From contig NZ_JACYTP010000001.1 of assembly GCF_014841115.1 (NCBI RefSeq), positions 310,001 to 374,000 on the forward strand: a stretch of DNA of 64,000 bases. Direction: 5' to 3'. The position numbers and the translations under genes are program-made. This document shows, one piece after another, positions 1-9,807 of the stretch. Every line of letters begins with the position of its first letter. The stretch's first letter is position 1. The DNA is from Photobacterium arenosum (lineage in GTDB: Bacteria > Pseudomonadota > Gammaproteobacteria > Enterobacterales > Vibrionaceae). Under the pieces are notes generated by a model. It was not told the DNA's origin. It saw nothing but the letters and a program-made list of their open reading frames with translations, and ran no database searches.

Positions 1-219
1 GCTTTAGGTTTTACCTTTTCCTGACATTATCCCGCCACAGCTTGATTAAGCTGGAAACATAGACACAGTTGAAAGGTCTAGTTAACCGGAAAAGCTGTAA
101 CGAACTTTGTGCCCCATCCAGTAACAAAGTGCATCCACAGCGTTTTCTGTCAATGACTCACTAACCACATGTGGCGAACCAGTCATCACTCAAAACAAAA
201 AAAAGAAAGAGAGAAAAGA

Positions 220-381
220 ATGAACGCTGAAATATTGAATAAGCAAGAACAGGAACGTGTGATTGCTGCTTTGAATGAATGTTACCGTCGATTGGAAGCT
301 GCTGAACTGACCCCGCAGGAAATTTCGCAAGAGGGCTTCAGCCTGATGTTTACCTCAGCCTACAAAATGATTGATGGCTGA
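220..381 (+). CDS. small hypothetical protein, 53 aa
   Basis: I do not recognise a family. The product is acidic, mostly helical in appearance, with no signal peptide or membrane segment. I chose the ATG at 220, preceded by an A/G-rich stretch that can serve as ribosome-binding site; an in-frame upstream extension to 169 has lower-quality coding content. It is followed about 50 bases later by a strong bidirectional terminator shared with the convergent gcvT gene, which supports it being transcribed. The 219 bases before it contain only a short hairpin (38-53) and no recognisable RNA element. Confidence 0.55.
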   Translation: MNAEILNKQEQERVIAALNECYRRLEAAELTPQEISQEGFSLMFTSAYKMIDG

Positions 382-430
382 GATTGAGCGCTAAACGTCC
401 TCAGTTCCCCCTGCTGATGTTTACGAAATG

Positions 431-459
431 AAAAAAGGAGCGCATTGCGCTCCTTTTTT
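431..459. terminator. bidirectional intrinsic terminator
   Basis: A 7-bp G+C-rich stem (437-443 with 447-453, loop ATT) has an A-run on its left and a T-run on its right, so it can stop transcription from both the small ORF (plus) and gcvT (minus). Confidence 0.9.
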
Positions 460-496
460 CATTTTTATCAACAGGCTTCACTGCTGACAGCAACCA

Positions 497-1615
497 TTAA
501 CCACGGTAATAACGCTGTGGTACGAACGGCATTTTCTCCACTGTCATTGGCAGTTTCTTCCCGCGAACTTCAGCGAAAATCTCAGTACCAATCGTGGCGA
601 GCTCAGTTTTTACATAAGCCATAGCAACCGGGGCTTCTTTCGTTGGCCCAAACGTACCGCTGGTCACAATGCCAATTTCGTTATCGTCAGCATCAAACAG
701 CTTGCTGCCTTCACGTACTGGCGCTTTCGACTGACCAATCAAACCAACACGTTTGCGGGCTACATCTTTAGTCGCAATCTGATTCAGAATCAGTTCTGCG
801 CCGGGGAATCCCCCCGCACGTTCACCATCAGCACGGCGAGGCTTACTGATACCCCATAACAAGCTGGCTTCTACCGGCGTAGTAGTGGTATCAATGTCAT
901 GGCCATACAGGCACAGGCCACACTCAAGGCGCAGTGAATCTCGTGCACCCAGACCAATCCACTCAACTTCTCCGTAGGCAAGCAATGTACGCGCCAGCTC
1001 TTCCGCCTTATCTGACGGCACGGAAATTTCGTAACCGTCTTCACCTGTGTATCCAGAACGGCTGATATAGCATTCTGCGCCCAGCAGTTCCAGTTTAGTG
1101 GCGTCCATAAACAGCATATCGCTGACGGCAGGATTCAGACGCGCCAGCACCTCGGCCGCTTTCGGACCTTGCAGAGCAAGCAACGCACGATCGTCAATAA
1201 TTTCCAGCGTCACATCAGCAGGAAGGTGCGCCTGAATGTGTGTAATGTCTTGATCTTTACACGCCGCATTGACCACAACAAACAAATGATCACCGAAATT
1301 GGTCACCATCAGATCATCTAAAATGCCACCGTTTTCGTTAGTAAAGAAAGCATAACGCTGCTTGCCATCCGGCAGATCGATGATGTCGACAGGGACCAGT
1401 GTTTCCAGGGCTTTCGCCGCATTTTCGCCATGTAAACGCAGCTGACCCATGTGGGAAACATCAAACAAACCGGCTGATTCACGGCAATGGATATGCTCTT
1501 TACGCACGCCCAGCGCGTATTGCACTGGCATGTCGTAACCTGCAAACGGAACCATTTTGGCACCCATCTCAATGTGAAGGGCATGCAAAGGTGTAACAAG
1601 AAGATCCTGAGACAT
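497..1615 (-). CDS. gcvT: aminomethyltransferase (glycine cleavage T-protein)
   Basis: T-protein transfers the methylene carbon from the aminomethyl-lipoyl arm of H-protein to tetrahydrofolate and releases ammonia. At 372 residues it is of normal length. The folate-binding fold is recognisable throughout, including the GGILDDL segment, whose second Asp (residue 101) matches the catalytic Asp101 of the E. coli enzyme, and the conserved GYTGEDGYEI segment. The gene lies apart from glyA-gcvH-gcvP, on the opposite strand, with the XRE regulator between them, as in Vibrio chromosome II. Its upstream region carries the CTATTGGAAA motif shared with glyA and the regulator. Confidence 0.97.
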   Translation of the reverse strand: MSQDLLVTPLHALHIEMGAKMVPFAGYDMPVQYALGVRKEHIHCRESAGLFDVSHMGQLRLHGENAAKALETLVPVDIIDLPDGKQRYAFFTNENGGILDDLMVTNFGDHLFVVVNAACKDQDITHIQAHLPADVTLEIIDDRALLALQGPKAAEVLARLNPAVSDMLFMDATKLELLGAECYISRSGYTGEDGYEISVPSDKAEELARTLLAYGEVEWIGLGARDSLRLECGLCLYGHDIDTTTTPVEASLLWGISKPRRADGERAGGFPGAELILNQIATKDVARKRVGLIGQSKAPVREGSKLFDADDNEIGIVTSGTFGPTKEAPVAMAYVKTELATIGTEIFAEVRGKKLPMTVEKMPFVPQRYYRG

Positions 1616-1707
1616 TGATATTTACTCCATTCACCGCACAGCGGCTGTTGCATCAATTTCTGTGGCAGATTGACTTAACCTGTCACGTGTAGATGTTGCT
1701 AGCAGGC

Positions 1708-1754
1708 AGATAAACTGTATCTCTGTTTCCAATAGTAGATAAAGTTTCTTATCT
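1708..1754. promoter_or_regulatory. candidate operator region upstream of gcvT
   Basis: This stretch holds TTTCCAATAG at 1726-1735 (CTATTGGAAA read in the gcvT direction), which recurs before the XRE gene and glyA. It is flanked by two AGATA-type inverted repeats (1708-1722 and 1737-1754). It lies about 110 bases upstream of the gcvT start. The motif is seen directly; its role as a regulator site is inference. Confidence 0.55.
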
Positions 1755-1779
1755 CTCAACCTAGCCGTTCTCAAAGTGC

Positions 1780-1807
1780 GACAGAGGCTGTGTTTCATCC
1801 CTCTGTC
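1780..1807 (-). terminator. possible terminator hairpin after the XRE gene
   Basis: GACAGAGG at 1780-1787 pairs with CCTCTGTC at 1800-1807, just downstream of the XRE stop codon. There is no T-run, so it may be a weak terminator or a processing hairpin. Confidence 0.35.
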
Positions 1808-1837
1808 ATTGTGTCTGTTACCGCGATAACGCGACGG

Positions 1838-2467
1838 TTATGACGCTGTCACCCAAAGAATAAGTGCGTCTTCATCACTGACCGAAACCAGCATGTGCCC
1901 CATGGTGGCATCGTAGTACACTGAATCACCTTCACTCAGGCGTACCGGTTCATAGAACTCAGAAAAAAAAGTAATTTTGCCGGACAGCACAAGTAAAAAC
2001 TCTTCGCCGTCATGCCGGATCCAGTCGGAATAATCGTCAAAATGACGAGCACGAACCCGCGACTTAAAGGGCATCATTTTCTTATTGCGTAACTGGGTCG
2101 CCAGCAATTCATGCTCATAGGTCGTAGTGGGATGTGGCTTGCCTTCGCCCTGTCGAGTAATATCTCTCCGCCCGGTTGCAACCAGCTGCTTGGGCGGCGC
2201 AAACAATTGCGGAATATCTATCTGTAATCCGGTGGCCAATTTCTGCATCGCCTGGAAGGTCGGCGAGATTTGTTCATTCTCAATCTTAGACAAGGTTGAA
2301 CGCGCCAAACCGGTACGCTTGCTGGCCTCTTCCAATGTCAGACCATGAGCCATACGTATGTCTTTCAACCGCTTGCCTAACTGCAACGGTTCAATATTCT
2401 CTGACTCCCGTTCCCTGGCGACAGTCAGTGATGGGTACGGATCCACTTGCTGTTCATCACTACTCAT
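1838..2467 (-). CDS. XRE-family regulator with C-terminal cupin domain
   Basis: This 209-residue protein has an N-terminal helix-turn-helix (about residues 27-85, with the typical GLTLEEASKRTGLARSTLSKIE region) and a C-terminal cupin sensor domain (about 125-205). The start at 2467 is set by a GGAGG ribosome-binding site; a longer frame to 2518 exists but has no comparable site. Its position between gcvT and glyA-gcvH-gcvP, and an almost perfect inverted repeat upstream of its own gene that shares a half-site with both gcv promoters, make it the likely local regulator of glycine cleavage. Effector unknown; glycine or serine would be natural candidates. Confidence 0.9.
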   Translation of the reverse strand: MSSDEQQVDPYPSLTVARERESENIEPLQLGKRLKDIRMAHGLTLEEASKRTGLARSTLSKIENEQISPTFQAMQKLATGLQIDIPQLFAPPKQLVATGRRDITRQGEGKPHPTTTYEHELLATQLRNKKMMPFKSRVRARHFDDYSDWIRHDGEEFLLVLSGKITFFSEFYEPVRLSEGDSVYYDATMGHMLVSVSDEDALILWVTAS

Positions 2468-2572
2468 TTTGCCCTCCGAGGCACGTCTTTCAGTCATTCT
2501 TACACAAGCCGTTAACAAGTGGGAAGCCAGTCAAAGACAAAACCATGACCTATACAACATATTTGAAATAAA

Positions 2573-2588
2573 GTTTCCAATAGGAAAC
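2573..2588. promoter_or_regulatory. inverted repeat GTTTCCAATAGGAAAC upstream of the XRE gene
   Basis: A 6-bp inverted repeat with a 4-base spacer, about 105 bases upstream of the regulator start. It contains the same ten bases (TTTCCAATAG) seen before gcvT and glyA and is the most symmetric of the three, as expected for an autoregulatory operator. Function is inferred. Confidence 0.6.
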
Positions 2589-2844
2589 ACAAGGTAAAGT
2601 CTGACGCTTTTCCTAATAACAGACACTCAGATTTTCCACCGCTGATATCATTACAATGACAACGTAAAAAGCAGCACAATCGGCCACTAGAGTGCATTAC
2701 CACTGGTGTCAGCCACTAAAAAGAATTAGAGCTGACACACATTTCTGCCAGATAAATACCGAAAAGATGGTCCCTATCATAGAAATTTACATGACAAGAA
2801 GCAAACGTTTGCGTAAGATTGCGACCACTAAAATGAACAATAAT

Positions 2845-2859
2845 CCACTATTGGAAATT
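2845..2859. promoter_or_regulatory. candidate operator upstream of glyA
   Basis: CTATTGGAAA at 2848-2857 lies about 180 bases upstream of glyA, in the same orientation relative to the gene as the copy before gcvT; with flanks, 14 of 15 bases agree with the gcvT copy. The 180 bases after it show no glycine-riboswitch core that I can recognise. Confidence 0.55.
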
Positions 2860-3038
2860 CTGGTTTGATCCGTTATCAATAGAAACGTATGTAACGCACT
2901 TGTTAGGCAAATGCACTTCTGTGCTTCGCTTAAGCCAGGGAAGCGATAACAACGAGACATAACGACATATACCGCTCTGCGTACCGATATACCGAACAGC
3001 ACGAACCGGTTCAGAGCGCGAATTGAGGATAACGTGAA

Positions 3039-4334
3039 ATGAAAGCTTCATACCAAAACCACGACTTGGAAATGTTCTTCTCAACCAACCTTGCCGAGGT
3101 TGATGGCGCAGTGAATGCCGGTATTGCCGCAGAGCTGAACCGCCAGAATCAGCAAATTGAGCTGATTGCCTCTGAGAACATCGTCTCCAAAGCCGTCATG
3201 CAAGCTCAGGGCACCTGCCTGACCAACAAATACGCCGAAGGCTACGCAGGACGCCGTTACTACGGTGGCTGTGAGCATGTTGATGAAGTTGAGCGTATTG
3301 CCATTGCGCGCGCCAGACAGCTTTTCCAGTGTGAATACGTCAACGTTCAACCGCACTCGGGCGCACAGGCAAACGGCGCTGTCATGTTGGCACTGCTGCA
3401 GCCGGGCGATACCATTCTGGGGATGTCTCTGGATGCCGGCGGTCACCTGACTCACGGTGCGCGCCCTGCCCTGTCGGGCAAATGGTTCAACGCCGTTCAG
3501 TACGGCGTACGTCAGGGCAGTTGCGATATTGATTACGATCAGGTGCGCGAGCTGGCACTTGAGCACAAACCCAAAATGATCATTGCCGGCGGTTCTGCAA
3601 TTCCGCGTCAGGTGGATTTCGAGAAATTCCGCGCCATTGCCGATGAAGTCGGAGCCTATCTGATGGTAGATATGGCGCACATCGCAGGCTTGATTGCAGC
3701 CGGTGAACACCCGTCACCCCTGCCGCACGCGCATGTTGTCACCACAACAACGCACAAAACACTGCGTGGCCCTCGTGGCGGTATGATTCTGACCAACCAC
3801 GAAGACATTAATAAGAAGATCAATTCTGCCGTGTTCCCAGGCCTTCAGGGCGGCCCGCTGATGCATGTCATTGCCGGTAAAGCTGTTGCTCTGGGTGAAG
3901 CGCTGGAACCCGAATTCAAGCTGTACATCAAAAATGTGATCAACAATGCCAAGGTGCTGGCAGAGACGCTGCAGACACACGGTTGTGACATTGTCACCGG
4001 TGGTACTGATACCCATCTGATGCTGGTTGACCTGCGTCCGAAAGGTCTGAAGGGCAATCAGGTGGAAGAAGCACTGGAACGCGCCGGTATCACCTGTAAT
4101 AAGAACGGTATCCCGTTTGATCCTGAAAAGCCGATGGTGACATCAGGTATCCGCCTCGGTACACCGGCTGGAACCAGCCGTGGCTTTGGCGAAGCCGAAT
4201 TCAAGCAAATCGGTGAGTGGATCGGCGATGTGCTGGATGGCCTGGCAGCCAGTCCGGACAATAACAACGAAACAGAACAACGCGTGAAGCAGCAGGTACA
4301 GAAACTGTGCAGCCGCTTCCCGCTGTACCAGTAA
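3039..4334 (+). CDS. glyA: serine hydroxymethyltransferase
   Basis: Interconverts serine and glycine with tetrahydrofolate, using pyridoxal phosphate. The PLP-binding lysine is residue 240 in [14 protein letters not shown], and the VDMAHIAGL segment carries the conserved Asp and His. At 431 residues it is a little longer than E. coli GlyA (417), mostly by an N-terminal extension of about 12 residues. A GAGG motif ten bases before the ATG supports this start, although an internal Met at residue 12 remains possible. Being placed directly before gcvH-gcvP suggests a dedicated copy for coupling glycine cleavage to serine synthesis; Vibrionaceae usually carry another glyA elsewhere. Confidence 0.96.
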   Translation: MKASYQNHDLEMFFSTNLAEVDGAVNAGIAAELNRQNQQIELIASENIVSKAVMQAQGTCLTNKYAEGYAGRRYYGGCEHVDEVERIAIARARQLFQCEYVNVQPHSGAQANGAVMLALLQPGDTILGMSLDAGGHLTHGARPALSGKWFNAVQYGVRQGSCDIDYDQVRELALEHKPKMIIAGGSAIPRQVDFEKFRAIADEVGAYLMVDMAHIAGLIAAGEHPSPLPHAHVVTTTTHKTLRGPRGGMILTNHEDINKKINSAVFPGLQGGPLMHVIAGKAVALGEALEPEFKLYIKNVINNAKVLAETLQTHGCDIVTGGTDTHLMLVDLRPKGLKGNQVEEALERAGITCNKNGIPFDPEKPMVTSGIRLGTPAGTSRGFGEAEFKQIGEWIGDVLDGLAASPDNNNETEQRVKQQVQKLCSRFPLYQ

Positions 4335-4362
4335 CTTCATTTTAATATGAAAGAAAATGGTC

Positions 4363-4389
4363 GGCAGGCAGTTTCGATTCCCGCCTGCC
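4363..4389 (+). other. hairpin in the glyA-gcvH spacer
   Basis: GGCAGGC (4363-4369) pairs with GCCTGCC (4383-4389). No T-run follows, so it is more likely an mRNA stability or processing element than a terminator. Confidence 0.3.
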
Positions 4390-4434
4390 CTCACAAATAA
4401 CAAAGATGCAGAAACATTGCGCGAGGAGATTTAA

Positions 4435-4809
4435 ATGAGCAACCTAAAGTTTACTAAAAGCCACGAGTGGGTACGCGACAACGGCGACGGTACTATCACC
4501 ATGGGTATCACTGACCACGCTCAGGGCCTGCTGGGTGACGTGGTTTTCGTAGACCTGCCAGACGTTGGCGACAGCACCGAAGCCGGTGAGTCTTTCTCTC
4601 TGGTTGAATCTGTGAAAGCGGCCTCTGACATCTATGCCCCGGTAACAGGCGAAATCGTTGAGATCAACGAAGAACTGAGTGACAGCCCGGAACTGATCAA
4701 TGAAGCACCGTTCGAAGGCGGCTGGATTGCTAAAATCAAGATTGCTGACGTTGAAGAACTGAGCAAACTGATCGATGCTGACCAATATCAGGCGGCTATC
4801 GAAGAGTAA
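4435..4809 (+). CDS. gcvH: glycine cleavage H-protein
   Basis: The lipoyl carrier that shuttles the aminomethyl group between P-, T- and L-proteins. The lipoylated lysine is residue 61 in ESVKAASD. At 124 residues it is close to the family norm, and the start has a good ribosome-binding site (GAGGAG). It follows glyA by 100 bases and is followed by a terminator-like hairpin before gcvP, which could give an excess of H-protein over P-protein. Confidence 0.97.
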   Translation: MSNLKFTKSHEWVRDNGDGTITMGITDHAQGLLGDVVFVDLPDVGDSTEAGESFSLVESVKAASDIYAPVTGEIVEINEELSDSPELINEAPFEGGWIAKIKIADVEELSKLIDADQYQAAIEE

Positions 4810-4819
4810 TGGAACACCG

Positions 4820-4845
4820 CGGCTTTCAACACGAAAGCCGTTTTT
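4820..4845 (+). terminator. terminator-like hairpin between gcvH and gcvP
   Basis: CGGCTTTC (4820-4827) pairs with GAAAGCCG (4833-4840), loop AACAC, followed at once by five Ts. It has all the parts of an intrinsic terminator, yet gcvP continues on the same strand 72 bases later. It probably acts as a partial terminator or attenuator. Confidence 0.7.
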
Positions 4846-4916
4846 CCACCCAAGAGAATTCTCGCCATTGCCCAGATATTCACTGGCAATGTGTAGTAAC
4901 TGTTCAGGAAAGAACC

Positions 4917-7799
4917 ATGACCGACATGAACCTTTTACATGCACTCAGTGACGACAAAGCTTTCGCTGCCCGTCACAACGGCCCAAATGACGCACAGCAG
5001 ACAAAAATGCTGCAGACCATTGGCGCCGACAGCATCGACAAGTTGATTGAAGAAACTGTACCGGCTTCCATCCGTCTGAAAGAGGCGATGAAGCTGGATC
5101 AGCCGCAAAGCGAAGCAGACATGCTGTCTGCGCTGAAGACTGTTGCCCGTAAGAACGTCATCAACCGCAGTTTCATCGGTCAGGGTTACTACAACACCTT
5201 AACGCCGAATGTCATTCTGCGTAACGTGCTGGAAAATCCGGGCTGGTATACGGCTTACACACCGTATCAGCCAGAAATTTCTCAGGGCCGCCTGGAATCA
5301 CTGCTGAACTACCAGCAGATGATCATGGATCTGACCGGCATGGAACTGGCGAATGCCTCCCTGCTGGACGAAGCCACTGCAGCCGCAGAAGCCATGACCC
5401 TGTGTCAGCGTGCCAGCAAGAGCAAGAGCAAAGCCTTCTTCATCTCTACCGACCTGCACCCGCAAACCATCGACGTGGTCGTGACCCGTGCAGAATACAT
5501 AGGTATTGAGATCATCCGTGGCAAAGCTGAAGAGCTGGACAACCACGACGTATTCGGTGCGCTGGTTCAATACCCGGGCACAACAGGTGCTATTACCGAT
5601 CTGACTGACATCATTGAAAAAGCACACGCCAAGAAAACACTGGTTGCGGTTGCTTCCGATCTGCTGGCGCTGACTATCCTGAAAGCGCCGGGCGAAATGG
5701 GTGCTGACGTTGTTATCGGTAGTGCACAACGCTTCGGCGTACCAATGGGCTTTGGTGGTCCGCATGCCGGTTTCATGGCAACCAAAGATCAGCACAAACG
5801 TACCATGCCAGGCCGTGTCATCGGTGTTTCAAAAGATGCCAAAGGCAATCAGGCGCTGCGGATGGCAATGCAGACACGTGAGCAGCATATCCGCCGCGAA
5901 AAAGCGACTTCTAACATCTGTACCGCTCAGGCGCTGCTGGCCAATATGGCAGCCTTCTATGCGCTGTACCATGGCCCGGAAGGTCTGCGTAAAATCGGTC
6001 GCCGCGTTCATCACCTGACGGCAATTCTGGCTGCTGGTCTGCGTAACGCTGGTCTGGAACTGGTTAACGATACCTTCTTCGATACTGTGACCATCAACTC
6101 AGGCAAACAAACCGACGCTATCTACAAGAAAGCACTGGCTGCCGGTATCAATCTGCGCCAATACAACGACAAACTGGGTGTCAGTCTGGATGAAACCACC
6201 AAAGTCACTGACGTCGAAGAACTGCTGGAGGTCTTCACCGGTCAGGCACTGAAAGCCACTGCTTTCACAGACGATATTGCCGCTGACGAATTTGCCGCTA
6301 TTCCGCAAAGCTGTCGCCGCACCACAGAGTTCCTGACTCACCCTGTGTTTAACCAGTACCACAGTGAAACGCAAATGATGCGTTACATGAAGAAACTGGA
6401 AAACAAAGACTATTCTCTGACCCACGGTATGATCCCGCTGGGCAGCTGCACCATGAAGCTCAATGCCGCAGCAGAAATGATCCCTGTTACCTGGCCTGAA
6501 TTTGGCGGCTTGCACCCGTTTGCACCGGCCGATCAGACTCAGGGTTATCAGGAACTGGCGAGCAAGCTGTCTGAAATGCTGTGTGAAATCACCGGCTACG
6601 ATGCCTTCTCCCTGCAGCCTAACTCTGGCGCACAGGGTGAATACGCCGGTCTTATTGCCATTCAACGCTACCATGCTGCCAATGGCGACAGCCACCGTAA
6701 CGTGTGTCTGATTCCAAGTTCGGCGCACGGTACTAACCCGGCTTCTGCTGCCATGGTGTCGATGAAAGTTGTGGTGGTTGGCTGTGATGCCAACGGCAAC
6801 ATCGATGTCGAAGATCTGAAAGCGAAAATTGAAAAACACCGCGACAATCTGTCGTGCATCATGATTACTTACCCGTCGACGCACGGTGTGTATGAAGAAG
6901 CGGTGCGCGAAGTGTGCGAACTGGTTCACGCCGCAGGCGGTCAGGTGTATCTGGACGGTGCCAATATGAACGCACAGGTTGGCCTGACCAACCCTGGCTT
7001 TATCGGTTCGGACGTTTCTCACCTGAACCTGCACAAAACCTTCTGTATCCCGCATGGCGGCGGTGGTCCGGGCATGGGACCTATCGGTGTGAAATCACAC
7101 CTGGCACCATTCCTGCCAGGCCACGTTGAATCAGTGAAAGCAACCGAAGGTGCTCAGTACGCCGTTTCTGCTGCCGAGCTGGGTTCAGCGTCTATCCTGC
7201 CTATCTCATATGCCTACATCGCGATGATGGGATCGGAAGGACTGACTCAGGCTACTAAGCTGGCCATTCTGAACGCTAACTACGTGATGGAACGCCTGCG
7301 TGATCACTACCCTGTGCTGTACCGCGGTACTCAAGGCCGTATTGCACACGAATGCATTATCGACATCCGTCCGCTGAAAGAAGCCTCTGGTATCTCGGAA
7401 GAAGACGTCGCGAAGCGTTTGATGGACTATGGTTTCCACGCGCCGACCATGTCTTTCCCAGTCGCCGGCACCCTGATGATTGAACCGACCGAGTCGGAAG
7501 ATCTGACCGAGCTGGATCGCTTCTGTGACGCCATGATTGCCATCCGTCAGGAAATCGCCCGTGTTCAGGCTGGTGAGTGGACGCTGGAAGACAACCCGCT
7601 GGTCAATGCACCGCATACTCAGGTTGATCTGATGGATGCCGAATGGATCCACGCTTACAGCCGCGAGCTGGCTTGCTACCCATCCGCGCACAGTAAAGGC
7701 GCCAAATACTGGCCAACCGTCAACCGTGTCGATAACGTCTTCGGTGACCGTAACCTGATCTGTTCTTGCCCTGGCATTGAGAACTACATCGAGGATTGA
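4917..7799 (+). CDS. gcvP: glycine dehydrogenase (decarboxylating), P-protein
   Basis: Decarboxylates glycine and passes the aminomethyl group to lipoyl-H-protein. The chain is 960 residues, the long fused form found in enterobacteria and vibrios. The PLP lysine is residue 707 in [16 protein letters not shown], one position from E. coli Lys706. An open frame extends upstream to 4809, but the sequence before 4917 overlaps the hairpin region and has no P-protein character; the AGGAAAG before the ATG at 4917 fixes the start. Last gene of the cluster, followed by a strong terminator. Confidence 0.97.
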   Translation: MTDMNLLHALSDDKAFAARHNGPNDAQQTKMLQTIGADSIDKLIEETVPASIRLKEAMKLDQPQSEADMLSALKTVARKNVINRSFIGQGYYNTLTPNVILRNVLENPGWYTAYTPYQPEISQGRLESLLNYQQMIMDLTGMELANASLLDEATAAAEAMTLCQRASKSKSKAFFISTDLHPQTIDVVVTRAEYIGIEIIRGKAEELDNHDVFGALVQYPGTTGAITDLTDIIEKAHAKKTLVAVASDLLALTILKAPGEMGADVVIGSAQRFGVPMGFGGPHAGFMATKDQHKRTMPGRVIGVSKDAKGNQALRMAMQTREQHIRREKATSNICTAQALLANMAAFYALYHGPEGLRKIGRRVHHLTAILAAGLRNAGLELVNDTFFDTVTINSGKQTDAIYKKALAAGINLRQYNDKLGVSLDETTKVTDVEELLEVFTGQALKATAFTDDIAADEFAAIPQSCRRTTEFLTHPVFNQYHSETQMMRYMKKLENKDYSLTHGMIPLGSCTMKLNAAAEMIPVTWPEFGGLHPFAPADQTQGYQELASKLSEMLCEITGYDAFSLQPNSGAQGEYAGLIAIQRYHAANGDSHRNVCLIPSSAHGTNPASAAMVSMKVVVVGCDANGNIDVEDLKAKIEKHRDNLSCIMITYPSTHGVYEEAVREVCELVHAAGGQVYLDGANMNAQVGLTNPGFIGSDVSHLNLHKTFCIPHGGGGPGMGPIGVKSHLAPFLPGHVESVKATEGAQYAVSAAELGSASILPISYAYIAMMGSEGLTQATKLAILNANYVMERLRDHYPVLYRGTQGRIAHECIIDIRPLKEASGISEEDVAKRLMDYGFHAPTMSFPVAGTLMIEPTESEDLTELDRFCDAMIAIRQEIARVQAGEWTLEDNPLVNAPHTQVDLMDAEWIHAYSRELACYPSAHSKGAKYWPTVNRVDNVFGDRNLICSCPGIENYIED

Positions 7800-7825
7800 T
7801 CAATCCTGATGACGAAGTAAAACGA

Positions 7826-7851
7826 AGCGAGGCTTATGGCCTCGCTTTTTT
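7826..7851 (+). terminator. intrinsic terminator after gcvP
   Basis: AGCGAGGC (7826-7833) pairs with GCCTCGCT (7839-7846), followed by a T-run. Confidence 0.9.
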
Positions 7852-7899
7852 GTTTATAACCCTCAGAAAGATTCTTCACGCTTCTCTGCTTCATACCGG

Positions 7900-8535
7900 T
7901 TAGCTTTGTGAAGTGAGCAACAACCTGATCCCAAACACACCAAATAAGCTAGCGGTGACTCTGGACAGCCACTTCTTAGTCGTGATGCTAACGGACAATT
8001 TATTGCTGAGTGAAGACGATGCCCAGGCAATCAGATGGCACCATAACATGCCGTTCACGTTAAAAATTAGTCCCAGCACAATGAATGCCAATGCCTTATT
8101 ATCGCTGGATGCAGAGATGAACTGCGGCATAAATGCCAGAAAGAAAACAGCAATTTTGGGGTTAAACAGGTTGGTGATGAATCCCTGATAGTAAATGCGC
8201 TTTAGCGATGCCTGTGGCTTTTGCATTACCTCAGTGTTGCCGGCCGCACTGCTGCTTCTGAACATACTGATTGCCATATAAATAAGGTATGCCCCACCCA
8301 GCACCTTAACCACAGTAAACGCGGTCGCAGAGGTGGCCAGCACAGCCGACAAACCCAGGGCGGCGGCGATAATGTGGATCAGCGTCCCGGAACCAATCCC
8401 GAGCGCAGCTGCAGAGCCCGCTTTAAATCCCTGTGTCGCGGCGCGCCCTGCAATAAGCAACGAATCAGGTCCGGGAATCAGATTCAGTAACAAGCCGGAG
8501 ACAACAAACAGCCATACATTTTCAATACCCAACAC
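7900..8535 (-). CDS. LysE/RhtB-family amino-acid exporter
   Basis: A 211-residue inner-membrane protein with about six hydrophobic segments and the family signature near the N-terminus (NLIPGPDSLLI). The family exports amino acids or related metabolites such as lysine, threonine or homoserine lactone; the substrate cannot be read from the sequence. It converges on gcvP and has no clear operon partner. A second, divergent member of the family lies at 32300. Confidence 0.9.
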   Translation of the reverse strand: MLGIENVWLFVVSGLLLNLIPGPDSLLIAGRAATQGFKAGSAAALGIGSGTLIHIIAAALGLSAVLATSATAFTVVKVLGGAYLIYMAISMFRSSSAAGNTEVMQKPQASLKRIYYQGFITNLFNPKIAVFFLAFMPQFISASSDNKALAFIVLGLIFNVNGMLWCHLIAWASSSLSNKLSVSITTKKWLSRVTASLFGVFGIRLLLTSQS

Positions 8536-8880
8536 TTTCTCTTCTCTCCTTGCTTTGCGCCAGGGAAGCTCACCTCAGTGACCTGGCTTAATCGCTGCAA
8601 ATCACTGACCCAATTGAAAAACATCTTGCATCACTGACAAAAGCAGCAAACTGGTTAGTTGACGCACAATATACGTAAATCAAAACATAGAAAAAAGCAG
8701 AATAAACAGAAGCGCGCATTTAAAAAAGGTGTGGTTCGCGGTGTTATCGCTTTAGCATTAAGAAAAACGGCATTCTGACGATGATCGTGACATAAAAATA
8801 CTGTCATTATAGGAAACAGATCGCATAATTATTCATTCACACCGTCTACAATCTCTCCAGCCATATGAATGGAGAAGATT
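8536..8880. other. intergenic region without a gene
   Basis: About 345 bases between two divergent genes, AT-rich towards 8700-8860. It must hold both promoters, but I see no convincing symmetric operator or RNA element. Confidence 0.5.
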
Positions 8881-9807
8881 ATGCCTGGTGCATTTGCTCA
8901 TATATCAGCAGTCAATAAAGCCTCTGAGAATACTGCGCTCAGAAAGCTGAACGTTCCGAAACACGTGAAGAAAACGCTGTCTCAATACAAAGCGTTTTTA
9001 GAATTTGGGTGTGTCAGCCCAGATTACCCCTACCTTGCAGTCGGAAATCATGCTCAAAATAAATGGGCAGATGAGATGCACTACAACAAGGTAGGTAAAT
9101 TCATTGCTACCCTGATTGATCTCACCAAAAGACTGGACGAGCGCAACCAAGAAAAAGCATTTGCTTGGTTATGTGGATTTATTGCTCATGTCGCTGCGGA
9201 TATCACCATCCACCCGGTTGTTGAGCTGAAGGTTGGCCCTTACAGTGAGAACGCCAAAGATCACCGGATATGCGAAATGCATCAGGATACTTATATTTGG
9301 TATAAGGTCATGAATTTAGGGAACATTGGCCTCGCAGACCGAGTGAAAGAAAATATTGGTAGCTGCGTGGATGATAGCAATGAAGATTCCATCGATCTGA
9401 TCATTCATGATGTCTGGCAGACTGCCCTGGTCGCGGTTTACCCTCACTACGCTCAAGAGTGTCCACCAGACATTAACCGCTGGCATCACGGTTTTCAATT
9501 CGTGGTTAATAACGCAGAAGAATCCCACAAACTTTTTGCCTGGGCTCGACATGTTGCCTCTTCGCAAGGCCTGACTTACCCGCTTTCAGAAGAAGTAAAT
9601 CGTGAATTCATCGCAGAATTACAAACCCCGCATGGCATCCAACACTATGACGAGGTATTTGAGCGGGCCGTGTCGACCATCCAATTGTTTTGGGAGAAAA
9701 CGGCTGAGGCTGTCTTTAAAAATGGGCCCACAGACTTCTTTAAGGACTGGAACCTTGATACTGGCCAATGTGAAAACGGTGTATTAACCGCATGGGAAAA
9801 ATTATGA
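8881..9807 (+). CDS. zinc-dependent phospholipase C-like protein
   Basis: A 308-residue protein resembling the zinc-dependent phospholipase C/S1-P1 nuclease-like family (PF00882 type): an early FAHISAV segment, GCVSPDYPYL, HYNKVG and the helix AWLCGFIAHVAADITIHP supply the His/Asp metal ligands expected of the fold. I see no signal peptide. The start at 8881 has GGAGA seven bases upstream; the ATG at 8869 lies inside that site. The stop overlaps the next start (ATGA), so the two products are translationally coupled. Substrate not known; many relatives are annotated only by the domain. Confidence 0.75.
   Translation: MPGAFAHISAVNKASENTALRKLNVPKHVKKTLSQYKAFLEFGCVSPDYPYLAVGNHAQNKWADEMHYNKVGKFIATLIDLTKRLDERNQEKAFAWLCGFIAHVAADITIHPVVELKVGPYSENAKDHRICEMHQDTYIWYKVMNLGNIGLADRVKENIGSCVDDSNEDSIDLIIHDVWQTALVAVYPHYAQECPPDINRWHHGFQFVVNNAEESHKLFAWARHVASSQGLTYPLSEEVNREFIAELQTPHGIQHYDEVFERAVSTIQLFWEKTAEAVFKNGPTDFFKDWNLDTGQCENGVLTAWEKL

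Noticed and set aside
1616-3038. Glycine riboswitch before gcvT or glyA
   Set aside because: Tandem glycine aptamers are common before such genes in vibrios, but I find none of the conserved core on either strand in these leaders.
3081-3710. 209-codon antisense frame inside glyA
   Set aside because: Fully overlaps a certain gene; the peptide lacks any family character and no ribosome-binding site precedes it.
4809-4916. Upstream start of gcvP giving 996 residues
   Set aside because: The extension covers a terminator-like hairpin and lacks family similarity; the ATG at 4917 has a proper ribosome-binding site.
6099-7055. 318-codon antisense frame inside gcvP
   Set aside because: Long by chance because of the codon use of gcvP; composition (His/Gln/Phe/Val-rich) is typical of antisense shadow frames.
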